In this document: one piece after another, positions 1 to 10,778 of the stretch
How positions within the stretch are numbered: the stretch's first letter is position 1
How the letters are laid out: the number at the start of each line of letters is the position of its first letter
Assembly: GCA_022925895.1 (NCBI GenBank)
Contig: JAKSYS010000111.1
Coordinates: 54,334 to 118,333 of the forward strand
DNA length: 64,000 bases
Source of the DNA: Fragilaria crotonensis
Lineage: Eukaryota > Bacillariophyta > Fragilariophyceae > Fragilariales > Fragilariaceae
Direction of reading: 5' to 3'
Notes under the pieces: generated by a model
Told to the model about the DNA's origin: nothing
Seen by the model: only the letters and a program-made list of their open reading frames with translations
Databases searched by the model: none
Position numbers and translations under genes: made by a program

Positions 1-602
1 GATGGCATCCGTATGACCCATTTCATTGGAAGTCATTATGTTGAACAAAGATCCTCCTGCAAACCAACAAGTCAGACATCCATCAATATTTGTGGATTCT
101 GGAGGTTCCGGAATTTCATCTTCCATCTTAGTATATCTTCTACAGGACTGGTACGTGTATAAGATTTCCAGGACTGGGTCAATAAATTTGCTGATGGCTA
201 AGAGACAGCATTTGTTGAAACTGCGGTACAATGGACAGTCTTTTTTCTGGCAGACGACGGTTTTTACTCTATTAATTGAGAAGAAACTCCGCCGATTTCT
301 TTCTCCTTTTTTCTTCGTTCCACTTAAGCAAATTTCACCTTCTTCACTTTTCTCCTAATTTCTCCTTTCTTCTCATCACCTTCTCCTATTTTCTGCTTTT
401 TTCTCCTTTTTTCTTACTCCGTTGCAAGCACTTGAATTTTTGTTTTGTTGAGGCGAACTCGACTCGGAACACGGGGAAGCCCTTTCAACGTGGTGCACCG
501 TGGATTTACCGTACCTAGTACTGGTGCATAATAAAACAGAAATCCACGACTTCGTACATACGACACGCAACACAATCACACACAAGCAGAATTTCGTCGA
601 TC
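1..602. other. Intergenic, with polypyrimidine tract
   Basis: No convincing gene is visible. Bases 265-430 are a T/C-rich low-complexity tract made of variants of TTCTCC and TTTTCTGC. A similar tract in the same orientation lies at 830-950. Open frames here only reflect the skewed composition. Confidence 0.6.
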
Positions 603-782
603 ATGGCGAGGAGCCAAGGAGTGCAGCAGGATGGGAGGGAACAACATGAGGGCGACCCCATTGCTCCAGAGCCTCATCACTGGAGAGACAGTGACGCGCA
701 GAAGCTTCTTCGGCAATTATTGGCCACTGGGGTGATACCAGAAAGCGGAATGAAACCAGTTGCGAGGTACACGAGGGTCTAA
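603..782 (+). CDS. Exon-like fragment, 59 codons
   Basis: A short ATG-initiated frame runs from 603 to a TAA at 780-782. Its composition is unlike the surrounding T/C-rich DNA. It encodes an acidic, Gln/His-rich start followed by a patterned stretch, W-x(2)-S-x-A-x(2)-LL-x(2)-LL-x-TG-x-IP, of the sort seen at the start of repeated diatom element proteins. A possible splice donor (GAG|GTACAC) lies at 767, so it may be a first exon or the remnant of one. I found no downstream exon with a compatible frame. Function unknown. Confidence 0.3.
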   Translation: MARSQGVQQDGREQHEGDPIAPEPHHWRDSDAQKLLRQLLATGVIPESGMKPVARYTRV

Positions 783-1821
783 AAGCCCATTTCGGGCCGT
801 GTCTAGCTCTTCTCCAAATGCGCCAGTGGAGCTTCTCCTTTTTACTCCTATTTTCTCCTATTTTCTGCTTGGCCTTTTTTCTTTCTCCTATTTTCTCCTT
901 ATTTCTTCCAGTATTTTTTGTTTCTCCTCTTTTCTCGTTTTTTCTTCTGGGGTTTCTATGAATATGTATCGATCCGTATAGTCGGCCTAAAAATCCGATT
1001 CACGTTTTCAATTTAGGTGGAAGTGCGGGTTTGTCGGAGTCGTGGAACGCAGAAAAAAAGAAACGGTTTTGGAAAAAGTAATTGTAATAAAAGAAAATTT
1101 GGGGTAAAAGCAAATATTCCGGAACCTCCTGATGATAGTCATTCCTGGTGTGTTCTTCTTCCCAGATGCGGCAATTATATGCTGGCAGAGCATTGAGGCA
1201 AGATGCTGGAAAAGCACCATGCTTCATTCAATACACCACTTCGAGTACAAGTCATACACAGTATGAACATAAGTACCAAGCGTGAAGAGGAAAGCCTCAT
1301 CAGAACTAGCAGTACGTCGGTACATTGTACTCGAGTACACAGTAGTAGCCGTAGGTCCATGTTTGGAGTTCACGCTTCAGAGTTTTCGCTGATGAGCGAT
1401 GTACAGCACTAACTAATGTAGTGGAGTGGAAGCTGTAGTTGCAACACGAGTTCCCGATGAATTAGACCTACTAAAATATATTTCTCCGTATACTCGGATT
1501 CTCACTTGGTCGCACTCCGAAATCGTGTTGTCGCGTTGTCGTAGGAGGCCATGCGCGGGTATGATTTTCAGAGTACCAGAGCTACTATACATGTGCACAC
1601 AGTCACCTCGCATCATGCATACTTTGTCATACCAGAGAAAACTGTACTGTTTCACAAAGTAAATATACTCAGTACCCTAAATATGTTCCTAAGTATTCTT
1701 TTACGATCGCCCATAGGGGTGAGTCCCTTTACTCTAGCATACTTCAACGGTGAGGGGAACCAAAGCTTTGATGCGAGAGTTCGTTAAAACACTAAATCTG
1801 GTGCCCCAACCGAAGCATCAA
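783..1821. other. Intergenic
   Basis: Contains a second polypyrimidine tract (830-950) and several GTAC palindromes around 1240-1330 and 1670. No gene, RNA or clear element boundary is seen. Confidence 0.5.
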
Positions 1822-3146
1822 ATGCTCCTTTCAAGAAGAACAATTGTGAAATGCCGACAGACAATATCATCATGGATGAGAGCAATGGCTGCTATGCTCG
1901 TTGTTTTGTTTTGCTTGTCGATGGATTCTGATCTCATCTTTTAACTGACACCAACGCCAACGAGCATCAAGAAACATTCTGGTCACAAAGGCGAGAATGG
2001 CACATTGTTTTTTATACGATGGTGGAGCGACTCTGAAGCGAATATAGTTAGTGATGACCGCCCAGGTTCGGATGAAACGTCGCTAGGCGACGATGCCGCT
2101 GGTCCGTCAATCTTTCGCGACAATCTCACAATTGTTATTCAACTTAATGGCGAGATGGGCAATCATCTGGGCAAGATCGCTTTTGGCTACATGGTAAAGT
2201 TGATACTCGAAGATGATTACAATATAACATCCAGCATGGTTTTGAGGCACCAGGATAGCCAAAAATGGGTGCGAGCAATGAAGAGCATGATGTGCTTCAC
2301 AAAGATGCGAAAGATGGATTTTTCGCAAGGTAACACTGAAGAATTTGAAGATCGTTGGAACGAACAACACAATTGGCTTGGTGGCGATCAATTCAATATC
2401 AAGACTGCAGCGTCATTACGTTCTGATCTGAAAGAACTTGTCCAGGTCTTTTCCAATACCACTAACCCCCCTCCAGTACTTCCAGTCGACGTCAACATCA
2501 CAATTCCGTTCATCTATGCTAATTCCTTTGGTATCGGCAGCGACATCGTTGACCCTTTCTTCGACAGATTGAAAGACTTGTTTGAGTATGATCTGAATAA
2601 TCCTAAATGCTGTGGTCCGAGAGCGCTCGCAAACGAAATAGTATTACATGCCCGAGGTTTCGAAGTGGAACCTCAGAAGAGCGCCAAAAAGCGTGCTGTC
2701 GAAGCCCCAACAAGACCGTGATGGAGCTTCTCAGGAATCACCAACGAGGGGACAAAATTGCTGTAGTAAGCCGATTCTCATCGTTTGGGCAGCTTTACGT
2801 GGATCGAATGGTACGTGAAGGCCTGGATGCTCGACTGGTGGAGACCGGCAATGGAGAACAAAGCTTTTGTTTTCTCATGTCAGGACAAAATGAAATCATT
2901 GGGGGCGTAAAATCCACGTTCTTGAGATGGGCGTCATATTTAGGGAATGCCTCAATAGCACGCATTTATGCCCTGCGATCACCGAACAGGCCTTCATCTG
3001 ACATTGCAGCAAACATCAAAGCAACACATCTCCTTGCTTCATCTAATTTTACCAACCCAGCACTGAGAGGAAAGACTTTTTTGTGGGAGTCTTACAACTC
3101 CGAAGAGCAAGATCAGATTGATCAAGCGCACATGCTCTCTTTGTAA
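1822..3146 (+). pseudogene. Broken glycosyltransferase-like gene (copy 1)
   Basis: This is a degraded duplicate of the intact gene at 5201-6451. The two share long, closely similar stretches, such as the block around GQLYVDRM and the GNGEQSFCFLMSG segment. Copy 1 has two independent breaks. An in-frame TAA at 1942-1944 separates a hydrophobic N-terminal anchor (about 1876-1935) from the stem and catalytic region. Near 2690, a 7-nt shortening relative to copy 2 shifts the frame, so the first part ends at 2721 and the second reads on in another frame to 3146. The 7-nt difference cannot be a simple homopolymer error, so this copy looks genuinely inactivated. The residue just after the last aligned block also departs from copy 2, and the C-terminus is divergent. 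Confidence 0.75.
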
Positions 3147-3627
3147 AACAATGGATTCGGTATTGGTGAGTCTGGCGGTTGCCATTGATTTGTTGTTCGT
3201 GATGCAAGCTGGAGAGTCGAGGCGATTAACTTTCGCAGAAGGCACAGCAATAGGGGAAAGCGAAGACGGTGCATGCTTGTGGCAGAAACTAGAATGTATG
3301 TTGTAATGTTTATGTTTCGAGGAGCACATGGCGGCGTTGGATGTGCCGTAGTTTTGATTTGGCATCTGAGAATGTGCAAATCACGACTCGCTTTGCTAGT
3401 CGGGTAGCGTTTGCCGCGAAGTAAGAAGTATTCCCTAGACCAAGACACAGTTTGGACGACAAAACCACAGATACCCCATGAAGCATAAAGTATTAATCGC
3501 CATCAACAAGGGCTCGATGATGATGCGAAGAAGCGCGGTAAGTCCATCTAGAACGGACCTTCCATGCAACAATTGCGGACTTTTCATGTGATATGTGAAA
3601 TGTTGAAAGTCTGTGTCGTGTGTGTGT
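3147..3627. other. Intergenic
   Basis: Region between the broken glycosyltransferase copy and the left end of the inverted-repeat element at 3628. Short open frames on both strands look like chance. Nothing else supported. Confidence 0.5.
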
Positions 3628-4700
3628 AAATCCGATTAAATGTCATTCATGTGACGTTTTCGTGACATCATAGGAATCCTGAAAAAAAAACTCATCCGTT
3701 TCTGATTTCATCGTCCGTCAAATAATCTGGCACGCTCGGACCGGCCGGCTACATGGCCGTTTTGTGCTCGTTTGAGCCGCGCTGAATTTTGAATTTGACT
3801 TGTACGGGCGCTCCGGTATAATCCTACACAGGAACGTAGAAAAGACGTAGAAACGGAGGTCAATGTATGTCTTAGTCTACAAGGTACAGTAGAACGCATC
3901 CGGATGTACACAAAATACCAAATTGTAATTTGTGACAATGGACCCTCAACTGTGGGTCCATTTCTCTTGTAGTTGACCCTTTTTCTTACTTCCAGTCTTT
4001 GTCTTCTTTACTTGTAGCAATTGTAGGCAGTCATTTGTAATGACAATGGGAGTGAACCTGTTTTGATTGATTTTCAGAGCATTTTTTGATGGGTCTCACT
4101 TGACAACAGCAACACCGGCGTACGAGCACTGGTACCGACGTACCGGAGAACCAGGTAGTAGCATTTTAGTCGTACTGTAGTAGTTGCGTTCGTATCGACG
4201 TATTGTAGTTTGTAGTAGTGATTTCATATCTACCGGTAGTAGTGTACCAGGTACTCCAGTACTGTACTCGAGTACACTGTACATGTCAACTGCGCTACTG
4301 GGTACAGTCGACGACCCGCTCCTGTAGAAATGCAGTATCAAAGGTCGTAGTTTTGTCTTCGTCGTATTTTATGAATCGATTTGTGCCGCAGCTGGTGCAT
4401 ATGAGTACAATACTGGAGTATAGACGAGGTGGTGTTATATTTATTGTACAGGAGTACATGTACTGGTATCGTGTGTTGTATGTATATATTCATAGATATA
4501 ATTGTAAATAATGTAAGTGAGCGTTCAAATTTCGACTGTGAGTGGGAGGGCCGGCGGCAGATTTGCGTTGAAAGAATATTTTCAAGAATAATTCTGAAAT
4601 TCCCTTCTTATATGGCTTCCACGTGGAGCTAAATTTTCTACACCGGTTCTAAGTGGCGTGTCGTATGCCGACGTCATTTGAATGACATTTAATCGGATTT
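3628..4700. mobile_element. Non-autonomous inverted-repeat (MITE-like) element, about 1.07 kb
   Basis: A perfect 22-bp inverted repeat (begins AAATCCGATTAAATGTCATT) occupies 3628-3649 and, as its reverse complement, 4679-4700. Weaker similarity continues inward (TGACGT). No coding sequence of its own is visible between the arms. The interior is rich in GTAC palindromes, for example around 4250-4290. No convincing target-site duplication flanks the arms, so the boundaries may be a few bases off. Its superfamily cannot be assigned. Confidence 0.5.
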
Positions 4701-5200
4701 GATATATGCTGATAGCTGCTTGCAGCTTGTACATATTATTATGCATACTGTATGGTTGCAGATGATTTTGGTACTTGTACCATGTATGTATGTACTGGTT
4801 TCGGGGTCTTGCGCGTACAGTAGAGAATGGTACTCCAGTACGATGAACAAGTGACACTACTGTACGATTAGTATAGTACACCTACGTTGCAACTTGCAAA
4901 ACAATAGCATGCCATCATGATGACGACAAGAGTTAACGATGATGAGAGGTTTCGAGAGGAAAGTCATCATCGGTTGTTTTTAACCATTTGTGTCGCCTGT
5001 CGCCTGCCGCCTGCTGTACCATCCACTCCACTCCACTCCATTCCACTCCAGTACCGTCTCTCTTGGTCTTTGGCCGCTCTGCCAAATAGCAGTACCAGGT
5101 ACTGTGTTGGATTGTTTTGCAATACGCTAATTGCGCTCACTTATTGGAGAGCGAGTTCTTGTACGGGGTAGTCCCTCGGATGGCATGACTGAACAGTATT
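4701..5200. other. Intergenic, upstream of glycosyltransferase copy 2
   Basis: Contains GTAC palindromes and a short CCACTCCA/CCATTCCA repeat (5028-5050). This is the presumed promoter region of the gene starting at 5201. No TATA box or initiator can be assigned with confidence. Confidence 0.4.
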
Positions 5201-6451
5201 ATGTTCAAGCCATCATTAATGTCACTGATGACAGTTCTAACTGCAGCATTCTTGGTGTTGCAGTTGCTCATTGTGAAACTTATGCTCTCAAGTGCACCAA
5301 CTTGGGATGATAAGACAGAGACTTGGAATGTCATGTCGTCGGAATCCTCGATCGGCTGGCGAGGCGAGACAGAGAAAGTAGGAACGACAGATACACCAGA
5401 TTTCGGCACCATCATCCGAGATGATGCAGATTATCGCAAGACAACCACAATCGTTATTCAACTTGGCAATGAGGGAATGGCCAATCAACTTTGTCGGCTC
5501 GCCTTCGGTTACGCAGTCAAGTGGACACTGGAAGACGACTTCAACATAACTTCCAAAATAATTGTGAGACACCACGAACGGAGGACGTTGACGATGGCAT
5601 GGCGAAGCATGATGCTGTGCTTTCCAAAGGTGCAAGCAATGGATTTTCTCCATGGTTCACTAGTCACTGATGAATTTGAGGATCGTTGGAAGCAACAACA
5701 AACGTGGCTGGGTAGCGATCGATTGAATCTCAAGTCTGTGGCATCACTGAATATAACTCTGGAAGAATTTGTGCACGTCTTTTCCGATAACAGCAACCAC
5801 CCTCCGGTACTTCCAGTTGATGCCAACATTACACTTCCGTTCCTATATGCAAACTTGTTTGTCAGATACGACATGGTTGATAGATTCTACGACAGATACC
5901 GCGACTTATTCGAATACGATGTGGAAAATCCTGAATGTTGCGGTCCAAGAGCCCTCCCAAATGAAAGCATATTCCATGCGCGGGGTTTCGAAGTGGAGAT
6001 TCCGAGGATCGCAAGAAAGCGAGGTTTCGGCGAACTTAGCCCCAACAAAACTGCGACGGAGATTCTCAAGAATTACCAACGAGGGGACAAAGTCGCAGTT
6101 CTTGGTCGATTCCCATCGTTTGGGCAGCTTTATGTGGATCGAATGCTCCTTGAGGGTCTGGATGCTCGTTTGGTGGAGACCGGCAATGGAGAACAAAGTT
6201 TTTGTTTCCTAATGTCAGGACAAACTGAAATCATTGGCCTCGCTAGATCCTCGTTCATGAGGTGGGCGTCGTATTTAGGGAATGCGTCGAAGGCCCGCCT
6301 TTACAGCCTTAAAACTCCGGAACGAACCTCGATGTCCTCCTTCATTGAGTTCATGATTTACAATCATACAAATCTAAAACTGAGGGAGAAGGTGTCGTCT
6401 GAACTTTTCAACTCGGAAACACAAGATCAGATTGAGGCAGGCAGAGGATGA
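5201..6451 (+). CDS. Type II membrane glycosyltransferase-like protein (copy 2, intact)
   Basis: A 416-residue single-exon protein. Residues about 8-30 form one hydrophobic segment directly after a short basic N-terminus, the layout of a Golgi type II anchor. A Ser/Thr/acidic stem follows to about residue 75. The luminal part opens with VIQLGNEGMANQL, which recalls the Gly/Asn loop of fucosyltransferase-like folds. Later landmarks are an HARGFE block and a highly conserved segment around SFGQLYVDRM and SGQTEIIG. Several N-x-S/T sequons fit a secretory-pathway protein. The broken paralogue 2 kb upstream shows tandem duplication. The fucosyltransferase-like reading is weak and rests on motif resemblance only. 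A member of an uncharacterised diatom secretory family is equally possible. Confidence 0.6.
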   Translation: MFKPSLMSLMTVLTAAFLVLQLLIVKLMLSSAPTWDDKTETWNVMSSESSIGWRGETEKVGTTDTPDFGTIIRDDADYRKTTTIVIQLGNEGMANQLCRLAFGYAVKWTLEDDFNITSKIIVRHHERRTLTMAWRSMMLCFPKVQAMDFLHGSLVTDEFEDRWKQQQTWLGSDRLNLKSVASLNITLEEFVHVFSDNSNHPPVLPVDANITLPFLYANLFVRYDMVDRFYDRYRDLFEYDVENPECCGPRALPNESIFHARGFEVEIPRIARKRGFGELSPNKTATEILKNYQRGDKVAVLGRFPSFGQLYVDRMLLEGLDARLVETGNGEQSFCFLMSGQTEIIGLARSSFMRWASYLGNASKARLYSLKTPERTSMSSFIEFMIYNHTNLKLREKVSSELFNSETQDQIEAGRG

Positions 6452-7548
6452 TCGCTTCCGTGATAGAGCAGTGGATACTTGGACCGTAATTACGTTTTCG
6501 AACAGGGAATTGGTTAGGTCAATGAGGAGATTTGTCGCTCCTGATGTGCTTTCTATGGCTACCTTGTGGTTACCTGAGTGCGTAACCATGAGAGTGTATC
6601 GTGATGTAATGATCACAGTATATCAGACCCATTTGTGCACCAAGAGTGGCATTGCGAGAGCTGGGTGAGGATTCGTGTGAGATCCTGTGTTGTGAGATAC
6701 TTTTTGTTTATGAATGATTTACTCTGGTATCTTGGACGACGGTCAATGGCGGACTCTGAGAGCGCACGACAATGATGACAGGGAGGAATCGTCGCAGACA
6801 TCAGGGTAAAGCGAGCACCTGTACGAGGTTGATAATCTCAATGGCAGTATGAAATGTGTAGCCCCGCACATACACTGAGATGGTAACGCCACGACAGACA
6901 CCTACCATTGCTGCCGTGCAATTTGCTGACCTCCGCCCTAGCATTGACGAGCCTGGGCACACTGACCTGCCAGGACCTGCATGTCTTGCAGGTGAAGCCT
7001 ACATCCTTTAGTTCATCGGCTTTGAGGATGAAGGAAATGGTGTTATGTTTAGTTCAGTCCGGAAACGCCCATTTTGGCGATGAGTTCGGAAAGTCTGCCC
7101 ACGCCAAAAGGACAGAGCGGTCGATTATTGAAACCCAGAGCTCACTTGCTGCTATTTACATAATATTTTTCTTCATTTTTAAGTACTACTATTTAGTAGG
7201 ACAGGTTCTTCCATTGTGGCATCTCTTTCCACAGTTGGAACATGCCCTCAGAAATCAGTGAACGTGAACCTATTTTGTCAGCAAAGTTGCTGTGCTTTCC
7301 GCAGTCCAGCTTGACATTTTGCTACCCATCGGTTCCTTTGTTACACCATCATATAAAGTTGTCTCCAAGCAGAGTGGGAACTTTTCATTCTGAAAGCTGT
7401 TGGATAAAACTGCTAGCTCAAAGCACCTGAACAAGTAGTCAGGACCTTTGTTGAGATGCTTACCACTGTTGGTCTAAACTGCTTCCCAATATGCTGTCTG
7501 TTGTTCAAAACATTGAGGCTTTTTTCCAAGTTTCTGCCAATTGCTCAG
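6452..7548. other. Intergenic, probable mobile-element debris
   Basis: No gene is supported. The stretch at 6908-7260 is open in one frame but shows no recognisable domain. Given the decayed dioxygenase-like gene immediately downstream, this could be the eroded 5' part of the same gene, but I could not align it convincingly. Confidence 0.35.
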
Positions 7549-7990
7549 ATGGATGGAAATGGTGACAGTCTTTGTATGGGGATGCAATTTTGTGACATGA
7601 ACATTTGCCTTGATAATTCATCACACTTTGATGTGAAAGATGCATCACAAAAGGATAATGTATGTATGGAGGAAAAGCCATTTTGAACATCAAACTGTGC
7701 TTTGTCCGTCCTTAGTCAGTATGCAGGAGACTATGTGGTGAAGAATACAACGGGGTTTCCATGAAACATTACCATGGATTGGTAATAGGCTTGGATGGCT
7801 GCTGATTTGTGAGATGACAATGCATATGAGAGCGCTTCTGCCAGATTGGCTGAAGCTGCACAGGTTGGTGCTCACATGATACTTGTGAACAACTGAAGCA
7901 CTCAATTGTTTGGCATGTTGATTGTAAGAAAAGAGAAGATTATTGCAGCTGACCAGAAAGCTCATGCTACTGAGGTTGGTGAAGGGCTGA
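7549..7990 (+). pseudogene. Decayed relative of the transposon-borne dioxygenase-like gene
   Basis: Three blocks in different frames match the intact gene at 14839-17019 in order. Bases 7549-7685 encode a segment with NSSHFDVKDASQ, against NASHFDSNDASQ in the intact gene, including the HxD pair. Bases 7773-7823 encode HG-x(2)-IG-x-DG ... VR-x-QC with two stops, matching HGTAISWDGRLIRHC. About 7885-7950 matches LYGTFTCAKERL as LFGMLIVRKEKI. Stops and frame changes between the blocks leave no functional frame. This shows that a related element once inserted near here. The flanks are too eroded to find its ends. Confidence 0.65.
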
Positions 7991-9015
7991 CATCATGATC
8001 ATAAATGAGGATGAAGTAAAGGACGATGCAATTAATAATTGATATGCTTGCAAATTGCTGACATCAAAACAAAGCATGGAAACAACAATGCTGCTGTCAA
8101 TTAGATGGAAAGTGCCCTAATATAATGGAAGAAAGTTGCATTGTTACATTGTTACCTTCTAGTTTGTGTTTGCCACAGTGTCAACCATGACATCAAGCTA
8201 GCTGTTTTGTGTTGCATTTTGGTACTATGCAGCTACACAGTAGTACCACATACATAGAATACTGTTTGCAACAGAGGAGAAGGCAATAACACATTGACAA
8301 AGGTCAAAGATGTGGTGTTGGAAAATAGGAACAAAATGAGTCCAAATGAATTATGATCAGATACTAGTTGAGTTAAATGTAGATCGTGCCAACTGGGAGA
8401 TGTAATGAAATGATGGAGAAAGATAAACTGTTTTAGAGGGTGAGCAATTTCCTTTTTTGTAGTTCAGGACAGTGCAGTGAACCACGCTGTCCATAAAAAC
8501 AGACAGGCGCTACGGGTCCAATTAGGTTTCACCAATTTGACATCAGCACTCTTCAGCACTTTTGTTGCAGAATTTAACTTGTACGGAATCTTTATCTTTG
8601 ATTTTCTCAGCGCCCACTTTTCAAACCACCTCTTGTGCAAAACTACGTTCTAGATAAGGAACATAAATCTGCGCCACATTTGTTTGAATAGAAATAAAAA
8701 TGATCGTGTCTAGATGTGTATAAAACATGGTACCAGTAGTGGATTTGAGTTAAACTCGCACAAAACTCATCATTTTGATATATTATACAACCACGATGGT
8801 ACGGCACTTTTTCTCCCTGTCATTCCTGTTTCTCTTGTTGTTCTTGCTCTCCTTGCTGCTTTTGTTTCTCTTGTTGCCATTGTTCTGTTTTTGCTCTTGT
8901 TTGCTCTCTATCTGTTGTCATTTTGCTTGAGTTACTAAAGCACCCACCTACTGATTTTTTTGTTACCAACCCCATGTTTCGTTCTCTTTAGGATCATCCA
9001 CAACAAGAAGTACCA
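7991..9015. other. AT-rich degenerate sequence
   Basis: No gene supported. The sequence continues the style of the decayed element upstream: many near-open frames broken by stops. A T/C-rich CTTGTTGTTCTTG-like stretch lies at 8820-8930. It precedes the zinc-finger ORF at 9016. Confidence 0.4.
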
Positions 9016-9930
9016 TTGATGCAGGATCCACATCCAGTGGACCAGACTCTATCTGCTCTCAAGGCTATGTCATGGACTGCTTCTTTGCCTTTCAAAGGTC
9101 ATTTTTGTCATGCAACCGATGATTTCAATGCATCATTGGAAACCGAGTATGACCTCTTTCAGTACACTACCTCCATGTACAAGGGTTCCAAGCATATTGT
9201 TTGGTTCAGTCCATCTCTTTATCCCATCAATGGTGGATTTCGAAAGGATTCAGGAGGCCATAGTCTTATCACTGACTTACTCCAAGCTGCCAAATCTGTT
9301 GGGAATTGTGCCCTTGTTTCCAATGGTTATGTTTTGCGTTCCCCAACCAATGTCGCAGATGTACTACTGACTGACCAACGTGTATTGAAATGCAGTAATT
9401 TCCGCAAGTATTTGTCTGAACAAGGAGGAATTGCAATGTCCTCCACACTGAACCAAAGTACTGGAACCAACTCTTATCGTGTTACCACCTACACTGGAGA
9501 TAAGAAGAATGCCCATGGGTGCAAGAGTTCTGGCATAGCATTGAAGCGGCGCAATTCTACTCTACGTGGTACCTCCTGCACCTGTCGTGTCAAATTCACA
9601 CTCCGAATTGACCACAATAGCTTTTTCCTGGTTTGTGGAATTGGAGATAACCAGCACACTGGTCATCCTCCTCTTCTTGCCAACGAATTAAGGAATCGTA
9701 AACGCTTTCTTGACATATCCACCCTGGAAACTGTCGCTGCAATGAGTGTTGCCAACATCCAGCCCGCCCAAGCTGCTCTGTTTACTAAAACCTGTACAGG
9801 TCAGATTTTTACTCGTGGTCAGATGGCATATGTGCAAGGATTTACAAGAATGGCGAAAGACTTCATGGCTTCCCCCAATGTTAATGCTACCACAACAGCA
9901 TCGGAGTCTTTGCCTCGATGGTTTGGTTAA
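9016..9930 (+). CDS. Mutator-like (FLYWCH/WRKY-GCM type) transposase N-terminal fragment
   Basis: A 304-residue ORF. Around residues 175-220 it carries a CTCRVKF ... H-x-GHPPL pattern, a Cys-x-Cys followed about 25 residues later by an H-x(2)-GH. This resembles the FLYWCH/FAR1-like zinc domains at the N-terminus of Mutator-like (MULE) transposases. Basic residues before the Cys pair and the LANELRNRK-like stretch after it fit DNA binding. No DDE catalytic core or SWIM domain follows, because the frame closes at 9930 and the next long ORF is on the other strand. It is therefore probably a truncated element protein, or the first exon of a spliced one. No terminal repeats could be assigned to it. 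Confidence 0.45.
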   Translation: MMQDPHPVDQTLSALKAMSWTASLPFKGHFCHATDDFNASLETEYDLFQYTTSMYKGSKHIVWFSPSLYPINGGFRKDSGGHSLITDLLQAAKSVGNCALVSNGYVLRSPTNVADVLLTDQRVLKCSNFRKYLSEQGGIAMSSTLNQSTGTNSYRVTTYTGDKKNAHGCKSSGIALKRRNSTLRGTSCTCRVKFTLRIDHNSFFLVCGIGDNQHTGHPPLLANELRNRKRFLDISTLETVAAMSVANIQPAQAALFTKTCTGQIFTRGQMAYVQGFTRMAKDFMASPNVNATTTASESLPRWFG

Positions 9931-10627
9931 CCCTTGTAAGTTTTTCAATAACATACGGACGTGGGATCAAAGTGAATACGTTATCTCCACTCAGTAACAT
10001 CAAACGGGCACCAGACATAGTGTCAATGACTTTAAGATCATTGATTGCAAACAGCATGTGCGCATCACCTATGTGTTTGCGAAGTCTCGTTGAGTTTTCC
10101 ATATCGGCTCCACTATAGAATAAAGGTTTACAACTGTTCTGCAACAGTGCTTTGCCCAGTGAATGCTCATGCGATGACAAAACTTGCATCAAACTATCTA
10201 GCCTTTTCTTCTTCAAATGATTGCGCTTCTTTGCATAAACACTCTTTGGCTTGCCATTTTCTATTGTCTTCTTGTATGCTTCCTGCGTCGTGATGCTTGA
10301 CTTTTTCCTTGATTTATATACATGTTGAAAACCTCGTTTTCCAGTCTTGCCAATGTCATCCCTAGTGGCATCATTCTCCTGTACAACCGTACTCCTCATC
10401 ATGTTTTTTCTGACGTCAAGGTTGGAACTGCTGTTACTGTGCCCCAAGTCACAGATAACAGTGACCTGTTTTGACGTCCTCATGATGGTTTCCTCATTGT
10501 TACATTTGCATTCGACAACCGTACTCCTCATCATGTTTTTTCTGACGTCAAGGTTGGAACTGCTGTTACTGTGCCCCAAGTCACAGATAACAGTGACTTG
10601 TTTGGACGTCCTCATGATGGTTTCCAA
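9887..10627 (-). CDS. ORF of unknown function with internal 44-codon duplication
   Basis: A 246-codon ORF that is not recognised. Its N-terminal third consists of two near-identical copies of a 44-codon block, encoded by a 132-bp tandem duplication (10383-10514 and 10515-10624). After that comes a Lys/Arg-rich region around residues 95-145 (KKRNHLKKKR) that could be nuclear or nucleic-acid binding. Its 3' end overlaps the 3' end of the zinc-finger ORF on the other strand by 44 nt. It may be an exon of a mobile-element protein or a chance frame preserved by the duplication. Confidence 0.3.
   Translation of the reverse strand: METIMRTSKQVTVICDLGHSNSSSNLDVRKNMMRSTVVECKCNNEETIMRTSKQVTVICDLGHSNSSSNLDVRKNMMRSTVVQENDATRDDIGKTGKRGFQHVYKSRKKSSITTQEAYKKTIENGKPKSVYAKKRNHLKKKRLDSLMQVLSSHEHSLGKALLQNSCKPLFYSGADMENSTRLRKHIGDAHMLFAINDLKVIDTMSGARLMLLSGDNVFTLIPRPYVIEKLTRVNQTIEAKTPMLLW
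10383..10624. repeat. 132-bp tandem duplication, about 1.8 copies
   Basis: The block beginning ACAACCGTACTCCTCATCAT at 10383 recurs at 10515. The two copies differ at a few positions (for example GACCTGTTTTGACG versus GACTTGTTTGGACG). The period is a multiple of three, so the minus-strand frame stays open through both copies. Confidence 0.85.
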
Positions 10628-10778
10628 GTTGCTTCTGCCGTTTGATAACCATTCACAACAGCGTTGGGCAAGGCCAGCGAAAGAGGAAAAATGTGATCAG
10701 AGTTTATACTTCTGTCACGTCGCACGTGTCAGAAGTACGTCAGTGCTCAAGGGCAACATCACTCAGAACACTCTTTGA

